DNA of 37,321 bases from Desulfobacterales bacterium (GTDB lineage Bacteria; Desulfobacterota; DSM-4660; Desulfatiglandales; Desulfatiglandaceae), in assembly GCA_021107495.1 (NCBI GenBank), contig JAIOSR010000244.1:1-37321 (forward strand), given 5' to 3'. The notes beneath the pieces are model-generated. The model searched no databases. It worked only from the letters and a program-made list of their open reading frames with translations, and had not been told where the DNA came from. How positions within the stretch are numbered: position 1 is the stretch's first letter; each line of letters opens with the position of its first letter. The position numbers and the translations under genes are program-made. This document shows positions 23,064 through 30,366 of the stretch, one piece after another.

Positions 23064-24425
23064 CTAAATTTTTAACTTTGATAATCGATGCCTGAACGAT
23101 TGGTATGTGATACCTAAAAATTCAGCAGCCTTCTTCTGTGACCCGTGTGCCATTTCCATGGCCTTAAGAATATAGTCCCTTTCAATGTCGGCCATGACCC
23201 GGTCGAGTTCAATACCCTCCGGTCCCAAATCAGACTGCCGCCTCTTTTCTTTAGCCTGGTCTCCTCTAAAATTGGAAAGGGTAAGGCTTTCCGGCAGGAC
23301 AATATTGGACGTCTCAAGGGCCACGCTTCGCTCAATGATATTTTCCAGTTCCCTGACATTGCCGGGAAAAGAATATTGCCCAAGGATATCCATGGCATAG
23401 GCAGATATCTTTCTGATTTCCTTACCCATTTCACGGGAGTATTTCTCAAGAAAGTTTTGTGCTAACAAAGGCAGGTCCCCGTCTCTTTCCCTTAACAGGG
23501 GAAGAACGATGTTTATGACATTGAGCCTGAAATAGAGGTCTTCCCTGAAATTCGTGTTAATGACCTCCTTTTCCAGGTCTTTATTGGTGGCGGATATGAA
23601 CCTTACATCAACATTTTTCTCTTCAGTACCTCCTACGGCAGTAAATGTTCTCTCCTGAATCACCCTTAAGAGCTTCACCTGTATGGAAGGTGTAAGCTCC
23701 CCCACCTCGTCAAGAAAAACCGTTCCCCCATCTGCCACATCAAAAAGGCCCTCTTTGTCTGCGGCAGCACCGGTAAAGGCCCCTTTTTTATAACCGAACA
23801 ACTCGCTTTCTATCAGGTTTTCAGGAATTCCGGCACAGTTAATTACAACAAATGGCTTTTCTCGTCTCTCGCTTGACTTGTGAATTGCCTTTGCTACCAG
23901 TTCTTTGCCAGTCCCGCTTTCTGCGGAAATAAGTATATTCGTCCTGGTCGGCGCTGCCCTCCTTATCAGGTCATAGACCTTTTTCATCTCAGGACTTTCC
24001 CCGACCAGACAACCAAAGTGATAACGACTTTTTAGTCGGTCTTCCTCGCCTGAATCAGCCGGTTTTGTGGAACTGACTGCCTGTTTGACAATTTTTTTGA
24101 ACTCCCTCACCTTAAAGGGTTTTGGAATATAATCGTAGGCCCCTTCCCTCATGGCCTCAACCGCGGTCTCGGCTGTGGCAAATGCCGAAATCAGAACAAC
24201 TACCGTGTCCGGGTTCACTGACTTGGCCTTTTTCAGGACCCCGATACCATCAATATCTTTCATTCTGATATCGGTAATAACCAGATCAAATTTTTTTTTG
24301 TCTAAGATTTCGCAGGCATTCTCACCATTTTCTGCAAGCGTCACATGGTATCCTTCCTGGGTCAACATGATCTCCAGGAACTCACGCATGCTTTTTTCAT
24401 CATCAACCACAAGGATATCAGGCAT
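23064..24425 (-). CDS. pilR: Sigma-54-dependent NtrC-family response regulator, PilR-like
   Basis: A 453-residue three-domain activator. The receiver domain (1-118) has the acidic pair Asp8-Asp9 and phospho-acceptor Asp52 in DLVITDIRM. The AAA+ domain (about 140-370) has the Walker A SAESGTGKE, GAFTGA for sigma-54 contact (in GYKKGAFTGA) and the Walker B region GGTVFLDEVGEL. A C-terminal Fis-type helix-turn-helix ends AAEFLGITYQSFRHRLSKLKI. The start is ATG 24425, with GGAG five bases upstream; it overlaps the pyrC end by 8 bases. pilA lies next downstream on the same strand with a sigma-54-like promoter, so a PilR role is likely. The partner kinase PilS, usually encoded beside it, is missing from this window. 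Confidence 0.85.
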   Translation of the reverse strand: MPDILVVDDEKSMREFLEIMLTQEGYHVTLAENGENACEILDKKKFDLVITDIRMKDIDGIGVLKKAKSVNPDTVVVLISAFATAETAVEAMREGAYDYIPKPFKVREFKKIVKQAVSSTKPADSGEEDRLKSRYHFGCLVGESPEMKKVYDLIRRAAPTRTNILISAESGTGKELVAKAIHKSSERREKPFVVINCAGIPENLIESELFGYKKGAFTGAAADKEGLFDVADGGTVFLDEVGELTPSIQVKLLRVIQERTFTAVGGTEEKNVDVRFISATNKDLEKEVINTNFREDLYFRLNVINIVLPLLRERDGDLPLLAQNFLEKYSREMGKEIRKISAYAMDILGQYSFPGNVRELENIIERSVALETSNIVLPESLTLSNFRGDQAKEKRRQSDLGPEGIELDRVMADIERDYILKAMEMAHGSQKKAAEFLGITYQSFRHRLSKLKI

Positions 24426-25707
24426 CTTTCTCCCAGACAATCTTTCCTTCAACCATGGTCAATTCATTCCTGCCTTTAAGGGTCTCTCCGATCCAGGGAG
24501 AATTCCTGCTTCTTGAAAGGATATCTTCCTCTCGCAACTCATATTCATATTCCGGATCGATCAACGCCAAATCGGCACTCGCGCCTGTCTCCAAACGGCC
24601 ACCCTGAACCCCAAGGATTTTAGCAGGATTTAAGGACAATTTGCCAATGGCCTCCGGCAAATCCAACACCCCGCTTTGCACCAACTTAAGCGTCAGTGGC
24701 AACGCGGTTTCGAGCCCTATTATTCCGAAGGCGGCCTTGTCAAACTCCAGTTCCTTTTCAAGGGGACTGTGAGGGGCATGGTCTGTGGCAATAGCGTCGA
24801 TGACTCCCTCGCTCAAACCTTTTTTAATCGCCTCTACGTCTTCCGGCGTTCTTAAGGGGGGATTCATCTTTGCATTGGTATCATACCCCACAACCTTACT
24901 ATGATCCAGGCTGAAATAGTGGGGCGCTGTTTCCGCTGTGACAGGTATGCCTTTTTCCTTGGCCCTTCTGATTAATTCGACCGATCCCGCAGTGCTCACG
25001 TGTGCGATATGAACCGGACAACCCGTAAGAGTGGAAAGCGATATCTCCCGAAAAACAATGATTTCCTCACTGGCAGCAGGAATTCCCTTAAGACCGATAC
25101 GGGTTGAGACAACCCCCTCATGCATCACGCCTCCATTTGACAAATTACGATCTTCTGAGTGGGATATGACCATCAGACCGTGATACCTGGCGTATTCGAG
25201 GGCCCTCCTCATCACCTCACTGTTGACCACAGAAAATCCGTCGTCGGACACTGCCACAGCACCTGCCTTTCTGAGATCACCGAACTCGGTTAACATCTCA
25301 CCTTTCTGTCCTTTTGTGATTGCAGCAACCGGATAGATTCTTGCAAATCCTGCCCGCCTTGCCTGCTCTAAGATAAATTCCGTCACAGACCGGCAATCAT
25401 TTGAGGGCTCGGTATTGGGCATACACGCTAATGCGGTGAAACCTCCCTTTGCCCCCGCCTTTGCTCCTGAGGCGATCGTCTCTTTATACTCATGCCCTGG
25501 TTCCCTCAAATGAACGTGCATATCGATGAGACCCGGGACAACCAACCTGCCGGATGCATTGATAATCCTCACTTGGGGACTTTTTTCCCCAAATTCGCCC
25601 CAGGGCAGGATTTGTTTAATTTTGCCCCGTTCAATGATCAAATCAAGCTCTTCTTGAACACATCTCACCGGGTCAACAACCACGCCGGACTGAATCCACG
25701 TTATCAC
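24418..25707 (-). CDS. pyrC: Dihydroorotase, class I
   Basis: A 429-residue amidohydrolase of the class I (Aquifex/Bacillus-like) dihydroorotase type, converting carbamoyl-aspartate to dihydroorotate in pyrimidine synthesis. Metal ligands visible are His64 and His66 in MHVHLREPG, Asp155/156 in SDDGF, His183 in ISHSED, His236 in HIAHVST and Asp309 in ATDHAPH. All are present, so it should be an active enzyme, not the inactive subunit form. It starts at GTG 25707 overlapping the pyrB stop by 4 bases (GTGA) and ends 8 bases inside pilR. In several bacteria class I PyrC and PyrB form a complex, which fits the coupled genes. Confidence 0.95.
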   Translation of the reverse strand: MITWIQSGVVVDPVRCVQEELDLIIERGKIKQILPWGEFGEKSPQVRIINASGRLVVPGLIDMHVHLREPGHEYKETIASGAKAGAKGGFTALACMPNTEPSNDCRSVTEFILEQARRAGFARIYPVAAITKGQKGEMLTEFGDLRKAGAVAVSDDGFSVVNSEVMRRALEYARYHGLMVISHSEDRNLSNGGVMHEGVVSTRIGLKGIPAASEEIIVFREISLSTLTGCPVHIAHVSTAGSVELIRRAKEKGIPVTAETAPHYFSLDHSKVVGYDTNAKMNPPLRTPEDVEAIKKGLSEGVIDAIATDHAPHSPLEKELEFDKAAFGIIGLETALPLTLKLVQSGVLDLPEAIGKLSLNPAKILGVQGGRLETGASADLALIDPEYEYELREEDILSRSRNSPWIGETLKGRNELTMVEGKIVWEKDA

Positions 25708-26633
25708 TCCTTTGTCCCTCCCATTAACAGATACATTACCGCCATGCGCACGGCGACCCCGTTGGTCACCTGGTCAAGGATGACCGATTGGGGTCCGTCT
25801 GCAACATCATCGGTTATTTCCACGCCACGGTTTATAGGACCGGGATGCATCACGATCGCATCTTTTTTTGCCTGTTTCAGGACTTCCCGGTTTAGCCCAA
25901 AAAAAACGGCGTATTCTCTGAGACCCGGGAACAGGGCCTTGCCTTGTCTTTCCAACTGGATCCGAAGCATCATAACCACATCTTTCTCTTTGACCGCTTC
26001 TGCCGGGTCATGAACCACCTGGACGCCGAAATCTTCGATGCCTGGCGGTATCATGGTGGGAGGCCCGGAAACCGTTACCTCGGCCCCCATTTTGGTTAAT
26101 CCTATGATATCGGATCTGGCTACTCGGCTGTGGGAAATATCTCCTGTAATGACGACCTTCAATCCCTCGATCTTTCCCTTTTTTTCCCTGATCGTAAACA
26201 AATCGAGCAAGGCCTGGGTCGGATGCTCGTTTATCCCATCACCCGCATTTATAACACATGCTTTTACCTCTCTCGCCAAAAGTTGAGGTGCACCGCTTGA
26301 AGAATGCCTGAGAACAATAAGATCAGGGTTCATGGCCTGAATATTCCGGGCAGTGTCAATAAGCGTTTCCCCTTTCACCATGCTGCTTGTTGAAACAGAT
26401 AGGCTGACGGTATCCGCACTCAGCCTCTTTGCCGCCATTTCAAAAGAGGTGCGGGTCCTGGTACTTGGTTCGTAAAAAAAATTAACCACGCTCTTGCCCC
26501 TCAGGGTGGGGACCTTTTTAATATCCCTTTCAGAAATTTCTTTTAAGGATTCAGCAGTATCCAGGATCAATTGTATGTCCCTGACGGACAATTGCCCCAT
26601 TCCAAACAGGTCTTTATGGCCGAATTTACTCAC
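25704..26633 (-). CDS. pyrB: Aspartate carbamoyltransferase catalytic chain
   Basis: This enzyme joins carbamoyl phosphate and aspartate, the first committed pyrimidine step. Diagnostic motifs are FYEPSTRTRTSFE (carbamoyl-phosphate site), SSMVKGETLIDT (the loop contributed by the adjacent subunit), HPTQALLDLF and MHPGPINRGVEI. The start taken is GTG 26633, six bases after AAGGAG, giving 309 residues, the normal family length. The longer frame would read through the terminator hairpin just upstream. No pyrI regulatory chain is present here, so pyrB is followed directly by pyrC. A strong terminator lies 15-50 bases upstream, so expression may be attenuated or need its own promoter. Confidence 0.95.
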   Translation of the reverse strand: MSKFGHKDLFGMGQLSVRDIQLILDTAESLKEISERDIKKVPTLRGKSVVNFFYEPSTRTRTSFEMAAKRLSADTVSLSVSTSSMVKGETLIDTARNIQAMNPDLIVLRHSSSGAPQLLAREVKACVINAGDGINEHPTQALLDLFTIREKKGKIEGLKVVITGDISHSRVARSDIIGLTKMGAEVTVSGPPTMIPPGIEDFGVQVVHDPAEAVKEKDVVMMLRIQLERQGKALFPGLREYAVFFGLNREVLKQAKKDAIVMHPGPINRGVEITDDVADGPQSVILDQVTNGVAVRMAVMYLLMGGTKE

Positions 26634-26647
26634 CTGAAGCTCCTTGC

Positions 26648-26683
26648 AAAAAAAACCTCCTTGCCAGCAAACCGGCAAGGAGG
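26648..26683 (-). terminator. Rho-independent terminator between rplQ and pyrB
   Basis: On the minus strand, CCTCCTTGCC (from 26683) pairs with GGCAAGGAGG (ending 26656), a perfect 10-bp stem with an 8-base loop, followed by eight T (26655-26648). It would end the ribosomal operon transcript. It also sits only about 15 bases before the pyrB GTG, immediately ahead of its Shine-Dalgarno site, which is the position of a UTP-sensitive attenuator in enterobacterial pyrBI. Confidence 0.9.
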
Positions 26684-26793
26684 TTCTTGTTGTTCCGACT
26701 GTATCCCATCATAGTCCAAGTATGTTTGTTGAGATTAATAACCGTTTCATTTAGATTAGTACACTTTAAGGAACAAAAATGCAACCCTCACTT

Positions 26794-27252
26794 TTATTTA
26801 TCCTCGGTAGTATCATTCGATGCATCAGAAGGGATTTTGGCGGCCTTGGGCGCCTTTGGTTTCTTCGCCTTCTTTTTGCCCGACTTTTTACCCTCATCAA
26901 CGGGTAGAAGTTGAATAATAGAAACGGGTGCCCCGTCTCCTTTTCGGGTTCCTTTCTTGACAATTCTGAGGTACCCGCCCTGTCTGTCAAGATACCGGTC
27001 TTTCACTTCATCAAACAACCTGTGGGCTACACCTTTATCTTGAATATAGGCTAAGGCCTGGCGTCTAGCATGGAGATCGCCCCGTTTGGCTAATGTTATC
27101 AGTTTTTCGGCCACAGGGCGCAGTGCTTTCGCCTTTGCATCGGTTGTTACAATTTGTTCATGTTTAAATAGGGAGGTCGCCATGTTCCTCAGCAAAGCTT
27201 TACGGTGACTTGTATTGCGCCCTAATTGACTCCCCGCCTTCCTGTGCCTCAT
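26794..27252 (-). CDS. rplQ: 50S ribosomal protein L17
   Basis: A 152-residue protein of the large subunit near the exit tunnel. It opens MRHRKAGSQLGRNTSHRKAL and keeps the core LFKHEQIVTTDAKAKALRPVAEKLITLAKRGDLHARRQAL. The core ends near residue 118. A Lys/Ala/Pro-rich tail of about 34 residues follows (EGKKSGKKKAKKPKAPKAAK, then acidic), a common but variable extension. Its ATG overlaps the rpoA TGA by 4 bases, and it ends the alpha operon about 110 bases before a strong terminator. Confidence 0.97.
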   Translation of the reverse strand: MRHRKAGSQLGRNTSHRKALLRNMATSLFKHEQIVTTDAKAKALRPVAEKLITLAKRGDLHARRQALAYIQDKGVAHRLFDEVKDRYLDRQGGYLRIVKKGTRKGDGAPVSIIQLLPVDEGKKSGKKKAKKPKAPKAAKIPSDASNDTTEDK

Positions 27253-28289
27253 TTATCCGTACCCGCTTCCTTTCCCTCTTCCCCTTCTTCATCAAATTCC
27301 TCGGCAGGGGGAAAATTCTCCAGTTTAATCCCCAAAGAAAGATCCATTTCTTCAAGAATGGATTTAATTTCATTCAAAGACTTCCTTCCAAAATTCTTTG
27401 TCTTAAGCATTTCAGATTCCGTCTTCTGAACCAGTTCGCCGATCAGAGTAATATTTGCGTTTTTCAGGCAATTGGCTGAACGTACAGACAATTCAAGCTC
27501 CGATACCGGTCTAAAGAGGTTTTCGTTCATTTTCTCTTCTTTTTCCTCTTCTTCTTCCTCCACAGGCTCCGGTTCCTCTTCAAAATTAATAAAAGGGGTC
27601 ATCTGCTCTTTGAGAATTTTGGCCGCATACGCGACCGCGTCCTCGGGTAAAACACTGCCGTCGGTCCAGACCTCTAACGTCAGCTTATCATAATCCGTAA
27701 CCTGTCCCACCCTGGCGTTTGTCACCACGTGGTTGACTTTTTGAATCGGTGAAAAAATCGCATCCATGGGGATGACACCGATCGGCTGATCTTTTGATTT
27801 ATTTTTTTCGGCAGGAACATAGCCCTTTCCTGTTTTAACGACCATCTCCATATTCAGTTTGGCTTCCTTGTTAAGGGTCGCTATATGATGATCAGGATCC
27901 AGGATTTCAACCAGAGCATCGCTCTTTATGTCCCCAGCCTTAACCTCTCCTTTTCCTTCTCGAGACAGCTGGATGACGGCCTCTTCGGCATCAATAATTT
28001 TTAGCTTAACCTCTTTCAGGTTCAATATAATATCCGTCACATCTTCCAAGACCCCGGGTATGGTGGAAAATTCATGACGCACACCGTCAAACTTTACTGA
28101 AACGATTGCCGCTCCCTGGAGGGATGAAAGCAAAATTCGCCTCAACGAATTGCCGATCGTGACCCCAAGGCCCCTTTCCAGCGGCTCACATATGAATTTT
28201 CCATAAAAATTCGTATACTTCGCCTGATCGATCTCTATTCGTTTGGGCCTAATTAACTCGCGCCAGTTTCTGCTCTTTAAATCTACCAA
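27249..28289 (-). CDS. rpoA: DNA-directed RNA polymerase subunit alpha
   Basis: The alpha subunit assembles RNA polymerase and contacts promoters and activators. The N-terminal domain opens KSRNWRELIRPKRIEID and contains GFLG-region equivalents EPLERGLGVTIGNSLRRILL and LLSSLQGAAI. A strongly acidic linker (EEEPEPVEEEEEEKEEK) leads to the C-terminal domain with LELSVRSANCLKNANI and TKNFGRKSLNEIK. I place the start at TTG 28289, five bases after GGGGAGG, giving 346 residues. The frame continues upstream to TTG 28349, but those 20 residues come from a dispersed repeat and are absent from other alpha subunits. Confidence 0.96.
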   Translation of the reverse strand: MVDLKSRNWRELIRPKRIEIDQAKYTNFYGKFICEPLERGLGVTIGNSLRRILLSSLQGAAIVSVKFDGVRHEFSTIPGVLEDVTDIILNLKEVKLKIIDAEEAVIQLSREGKGEVKAGDIKSDALVEILDPDHHIATLNKEAKLNMEMVVKTGKGYVPAEKNKSKDQPIGVIPMDAIFSPIQKVNHVVTNARVGQVTDYDKLTLEVWTDGSVLPEDAVAYAAKILKEQMTPFINFEEEPEPVEEEEEEKEEKMNENLFRPVSELELSVRSANCLKNANITLIGELVQKTESEMLKTKNFGRKSLNEIKSILEEMDLSLGIKLENFPPAEEFDEEGEEGKEAGTDK

Positions 28290-28306
28290 AGAAGCCTCCC
28301 CGTTCA

Positions 28307-28365
28307 ATTGACGATTTTCGATTGGTGATTGATAATTCTCAATAGTCAATCTTCAATAGTAAATC
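28307..28365. repeat. Dispersed AT-rich repeat between rpsD and rpoA
   Basis: The stretch contains repeated CAAT/CAATAG units, such as GATTTTCGATTGGTGATTG and AGTCAATCTTCAATA. The 15-base string AGTCAATCTTCAATA at 28344-28358 recurs exactly at 35353-35367 between rplE and rplX. Translated, it gives IENYQSPIENRQ, a typical artefact of this repeat class. It sits in the rpoA leader and falsely extends that frame. Confidence 0.6.
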
Positions 28366-28378
28366 GATTCCCCTTACT

Positions 28379-29014
28379 CTACTTTGAGTACAATTCAATG
28401 ATGAGCTGTTCCTGAATAGGCATCGTGAGATCCTCTCGATTGGGAAGGGCCTTTAATATGCCCCTGAATTTCTCTTTTTCCATTTCAATCCAATCCGGGA
28501 TACCCCTTCGGACAACCGTCCCCATGCCCTCCAGAATCTGTGTTACTTTACGGCTCTTTTCTTTAACCTCAATCACATCTTGCGGTTTAACCTGGTAAGA
28601 GGGAATATTAACCTTCCTGTTGTTTACAAGAAAATGGTTATGCCTGACCAGTTGTCTTGCCTGATTTCTCGAATTGGCAAAGCCCATTTTGTAGACAACA
28701 TTATCCAAACGGCATTCCAGTAAAAGCAGAAGGTTTGTGCCGGTAATACCTTTCTGTTTTTCAGCCCGAAAATAATAGCCTCTGAACTGCTTTTCCAGGA
28801 GTCCATAAATCCTCTTTACTTTCTGCTTCTCCCTGAGTTGGACCCTGTAGTCTGAATACTTCCCCCCTCGACTTCGTCTCTGACCGTGCTGTCCTGGAGC
28901 ATAGGCCCTTCTCTCAAAAGCACACTTGTCACCGTAGCAACGGTCACCCTTTAAGAAAAGTTTGATGTTCTCCCGTCGACATAATCTACACGTTGAGCCG
29001 GTATATCTGGCCAA
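28379..29014 (-). CDS. rpsD: 30S ribosomal protein S4
   Basis: A 211-residue small-subunit assembly protein. The N-terminus carries a zinc-type cysteine set, C9-x2-C12 and C26-x4-C31 (STCRLCRREN and RCYGDKCAFE), so this is the C+ form. The central S4 RNA-binding domain includes CRLDNVVYKMGFANSRNQARQLVRHNHFLVN. Translation starts at TTG 29014, seven bases after GGAGG; no ATG is available. In E. coli S4 represses the alpha operon; whether that holds here is not visible. Confidence 0.97.
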   Translation of the reverse strand: MARYTGSTCRLCRRENIKLFLKGDRCYGDKCAFERRAYAPGQHGQRRSRGGKYSDYRVQLREKQKVKRIYGLLEKQFRGYYFRAEKQKGITGTNLLLLLECRLDNVVYKMGFANSRNQARQLVRHNHFLVNNRKVNIPSYQVKPQDVIEVKEKSRKVTQILEGMGTVVRRGIPDWIEMEKEKFRGILKALPNREDLTMPIQEQLIIELYSK

Positions 29015-29048
29015 AATAACCCCTCCTAAACTCGTTATTCATTATCAC

Positions 29049-29444
29049 TCAAACCCTTCGTCTCTTCGGAGGGCGGCACCCGTTATGTGGTATTGGGGTT
29101 ACATCTCTGATAAGGCTCACGCTAAACCCTTCCACCTGAAGCGCGCGAAGCGCTGCTTCCCTTCCGACACCCGGTCCTTTAACTCTCACTTCAGCCAATT
29201 TCATTCCCTGATCCATGGCCTGCCGGATAGCATCCTTAGCAGCTAATTGGGCCGCAAAAGGGGTACTCTTTCGCGAGCCCTTAAACCCTGCCCTGCCCGC
29301 ACTTGATTGGGCGATAACATTCCCGTCGTGATCCGTGATGGTCACGATCGTGTTATTAAAGCTGGACTGTATATGGACTATTCCGGTTGGAACGTTCTTT
29401 TTTTCCTTCTTGCCCTTGCCTCTTTTTTTCGCGCTCTTTGCCAT
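29049..29444 (-). CDS. rpsK: 30S ribosomal protein S11
   Basis: A 131-residue protein of the 30S platform. The basic N-terminus (KKRGKGKKEKKNVPTG) leads to the conserved IVHIQSSFNNTIVTITDHDGNVIAQSSAG, and the end reads DVTPIPHNGCRPPKRRRV, the standard S11 tail. ATG 29444 has a GAGGAT element upstream. It lies between rpsM and rpsD in the normal alpha operon order. Confidence 0.98.
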   Translation of the reverse strand: MAKSAKKRGKGKKEKKNVPTGIVHIQSSFNNTIVTITDHDGNVIAQSSAGRAGFKGSRKSTPFAAQLAAKDAIRQAMDQGMKLAEVRVKGPGVGREAALRALQVEGFSVSLIRDVTPIPHNGCRPPKRRRV

Positions 29445-29486
29445 CCTCTTTCCTCAAATTATCAAATCGCTTCTCGATTTAATTAC

Positions 29487-29858
29487 CTATTTTTTTCTTT
29501 TTGACATGACGGACCGGCGAGGGCCTTTTCTCGTCCTGGCATTCGTACTGGTTCTCTGTCCTCTGACCGGGAGGCCTCTTCTATGTCTCAACCCGCGATA
29601 TGCGCCCAAATCCATTAACCTCTTTATATTCATGGAAATATCGCGCCTGAGGTCCCCTTCCACCTTATGTTTCTCGTCAATAACCTTCCTGATTCCAGTA
29701 ACCTGCTCAGGGGTTAGGTCATCCGATTTGGTGCCCCAGTCAATACCAGCCTCTGTGAGTATTTTCTGAGCAGAGCTCCTGCCGATGCCGTAGATATAAG
29801 TCAAAGCAATTTCTATTCTTTTTCCCCTTGGTAGATCAACACCCGCAATTCTTGCCAA
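29487..29858 (-). CDS. rpsM: 30S ribosomal protein S13
   Basis: A 123-residue head protein of the 30S subunit contacting tRNA and 50S. It begins ARIAGVDLPRGKRIEIALTYIYGIG and keeps the tail RGLRHRRGLPVRGQRTSTNARTRKG. The start is TTG 29858 behind AAGGAG with seven-base spacing. It is the first gene of the alpha operon in E. coli. The 68-base gap before it has no convincing promoter. Confidence 0.97.
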   Translation of the reverse strand: MARIAGVDLPRGKRIEIALTYIYGIGRSSAQKILTEAGIDWGTKSDDLTPEQVTGIRKVIDEKHKVEGDLRRDISMNIKRLMDLGAYRGLRHRRGLPVRGQRTSTNARTRKGPRRSVMSKRKK

Positions 29859-29926
29859 TCTTCGACTCCTTTTACTTAACTCGCTGTTATATCATCAAAA
29901 ATTTGTCAAAAATCAATGACAACAAA

Positions 29927-30040
29927 TCAACCTTGCCGTTGCTTATGACGAGGGTTCTCGCAAATCACGCGTACAACCCCTTTTCGCCTTATGATTTTGC
30001 ATTTAATGCACATTTTCTTGACGGACGGTCTCACTTTCAT
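29927..30040 (-). CDS. rpmJ: 50S ribosomal protein L36
   Basis: A 37-residue protein, beginning MKVRPSVKKMCIKCKIIRRK and ending VICENPRHKQRQG. It is the zinc-binding C+ form with Cys11, Cys14, Cys27 and His32 as ligands. It lies between infA and rpsM as usual. The ATG at 30040 and TGA at 29927-29929 were read directly from the minus strand. Confidence 0.97.
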   Translation of the reverse strand: MKVRPSVKKMCIKCKIIRRKGVVRVICENPRHKQRQG

Positions 30041-30092
30041 GATCCAGAATCCCTCCATTTAATTTCATGCTGCCATGTTGAAATTAAATTAA

Positions 30093-30314
30093 TCAATTAT
30101 TAGAACGATATACGATTCTTCCCTTGCTTAAATCATACGGAGATAACTCTATTCTCACTTTATCGCCAGGGAGTATTTTTATAAAATGCTTCCTCATCTT
30201 ACCGGAAATGTGCCCCAAAACCCGGTGACCATTTTCCAGTTCAACTCTGAACATGGCATTGGGCAATGTTTCAATTACAACCCCTTCAACTTCAAGAGCC
30301 TCTTCTTTCGCCAT
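30093..30314 (-). CDS. infA: Translation initiation factor IF-1
   Basis: A 73-residue OB-fold factor that occupies the ribosomal A site during initiation. It begins MAKEEALEVEGVVIETLPNA and contains FRVELENGHRVLGHISGKMR and LSPYDLSKGRIVYR, the family signature. ATG 30314 has GGGGA seven bases upstream; a TTG seven codons earlier is in frame but gives a non-family extension. It follows secY directly, without adk and map between them. Confidence 0.97.
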   Translation of the reverse strand: MAKEEALEVEGVVIETLPNAMFRVELENGHRVLGHISGKMRKHFIKILPGDKVRIELSPYDLSKGRIVYRSNN

Positions 30315-30366
30315 ATCCTTTTCCCCGGCAGGCAACTTACACTTTCAAACTATAAAACACGCTCGG

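Noticed and set aside
29886..29909. Perfect TTGACA before rpsM as an alpha operon promoter
   Set aside because: The only -10-like hexamer (TATAAC) is 12 bases away, too close for a normal sigma-70 promoter.
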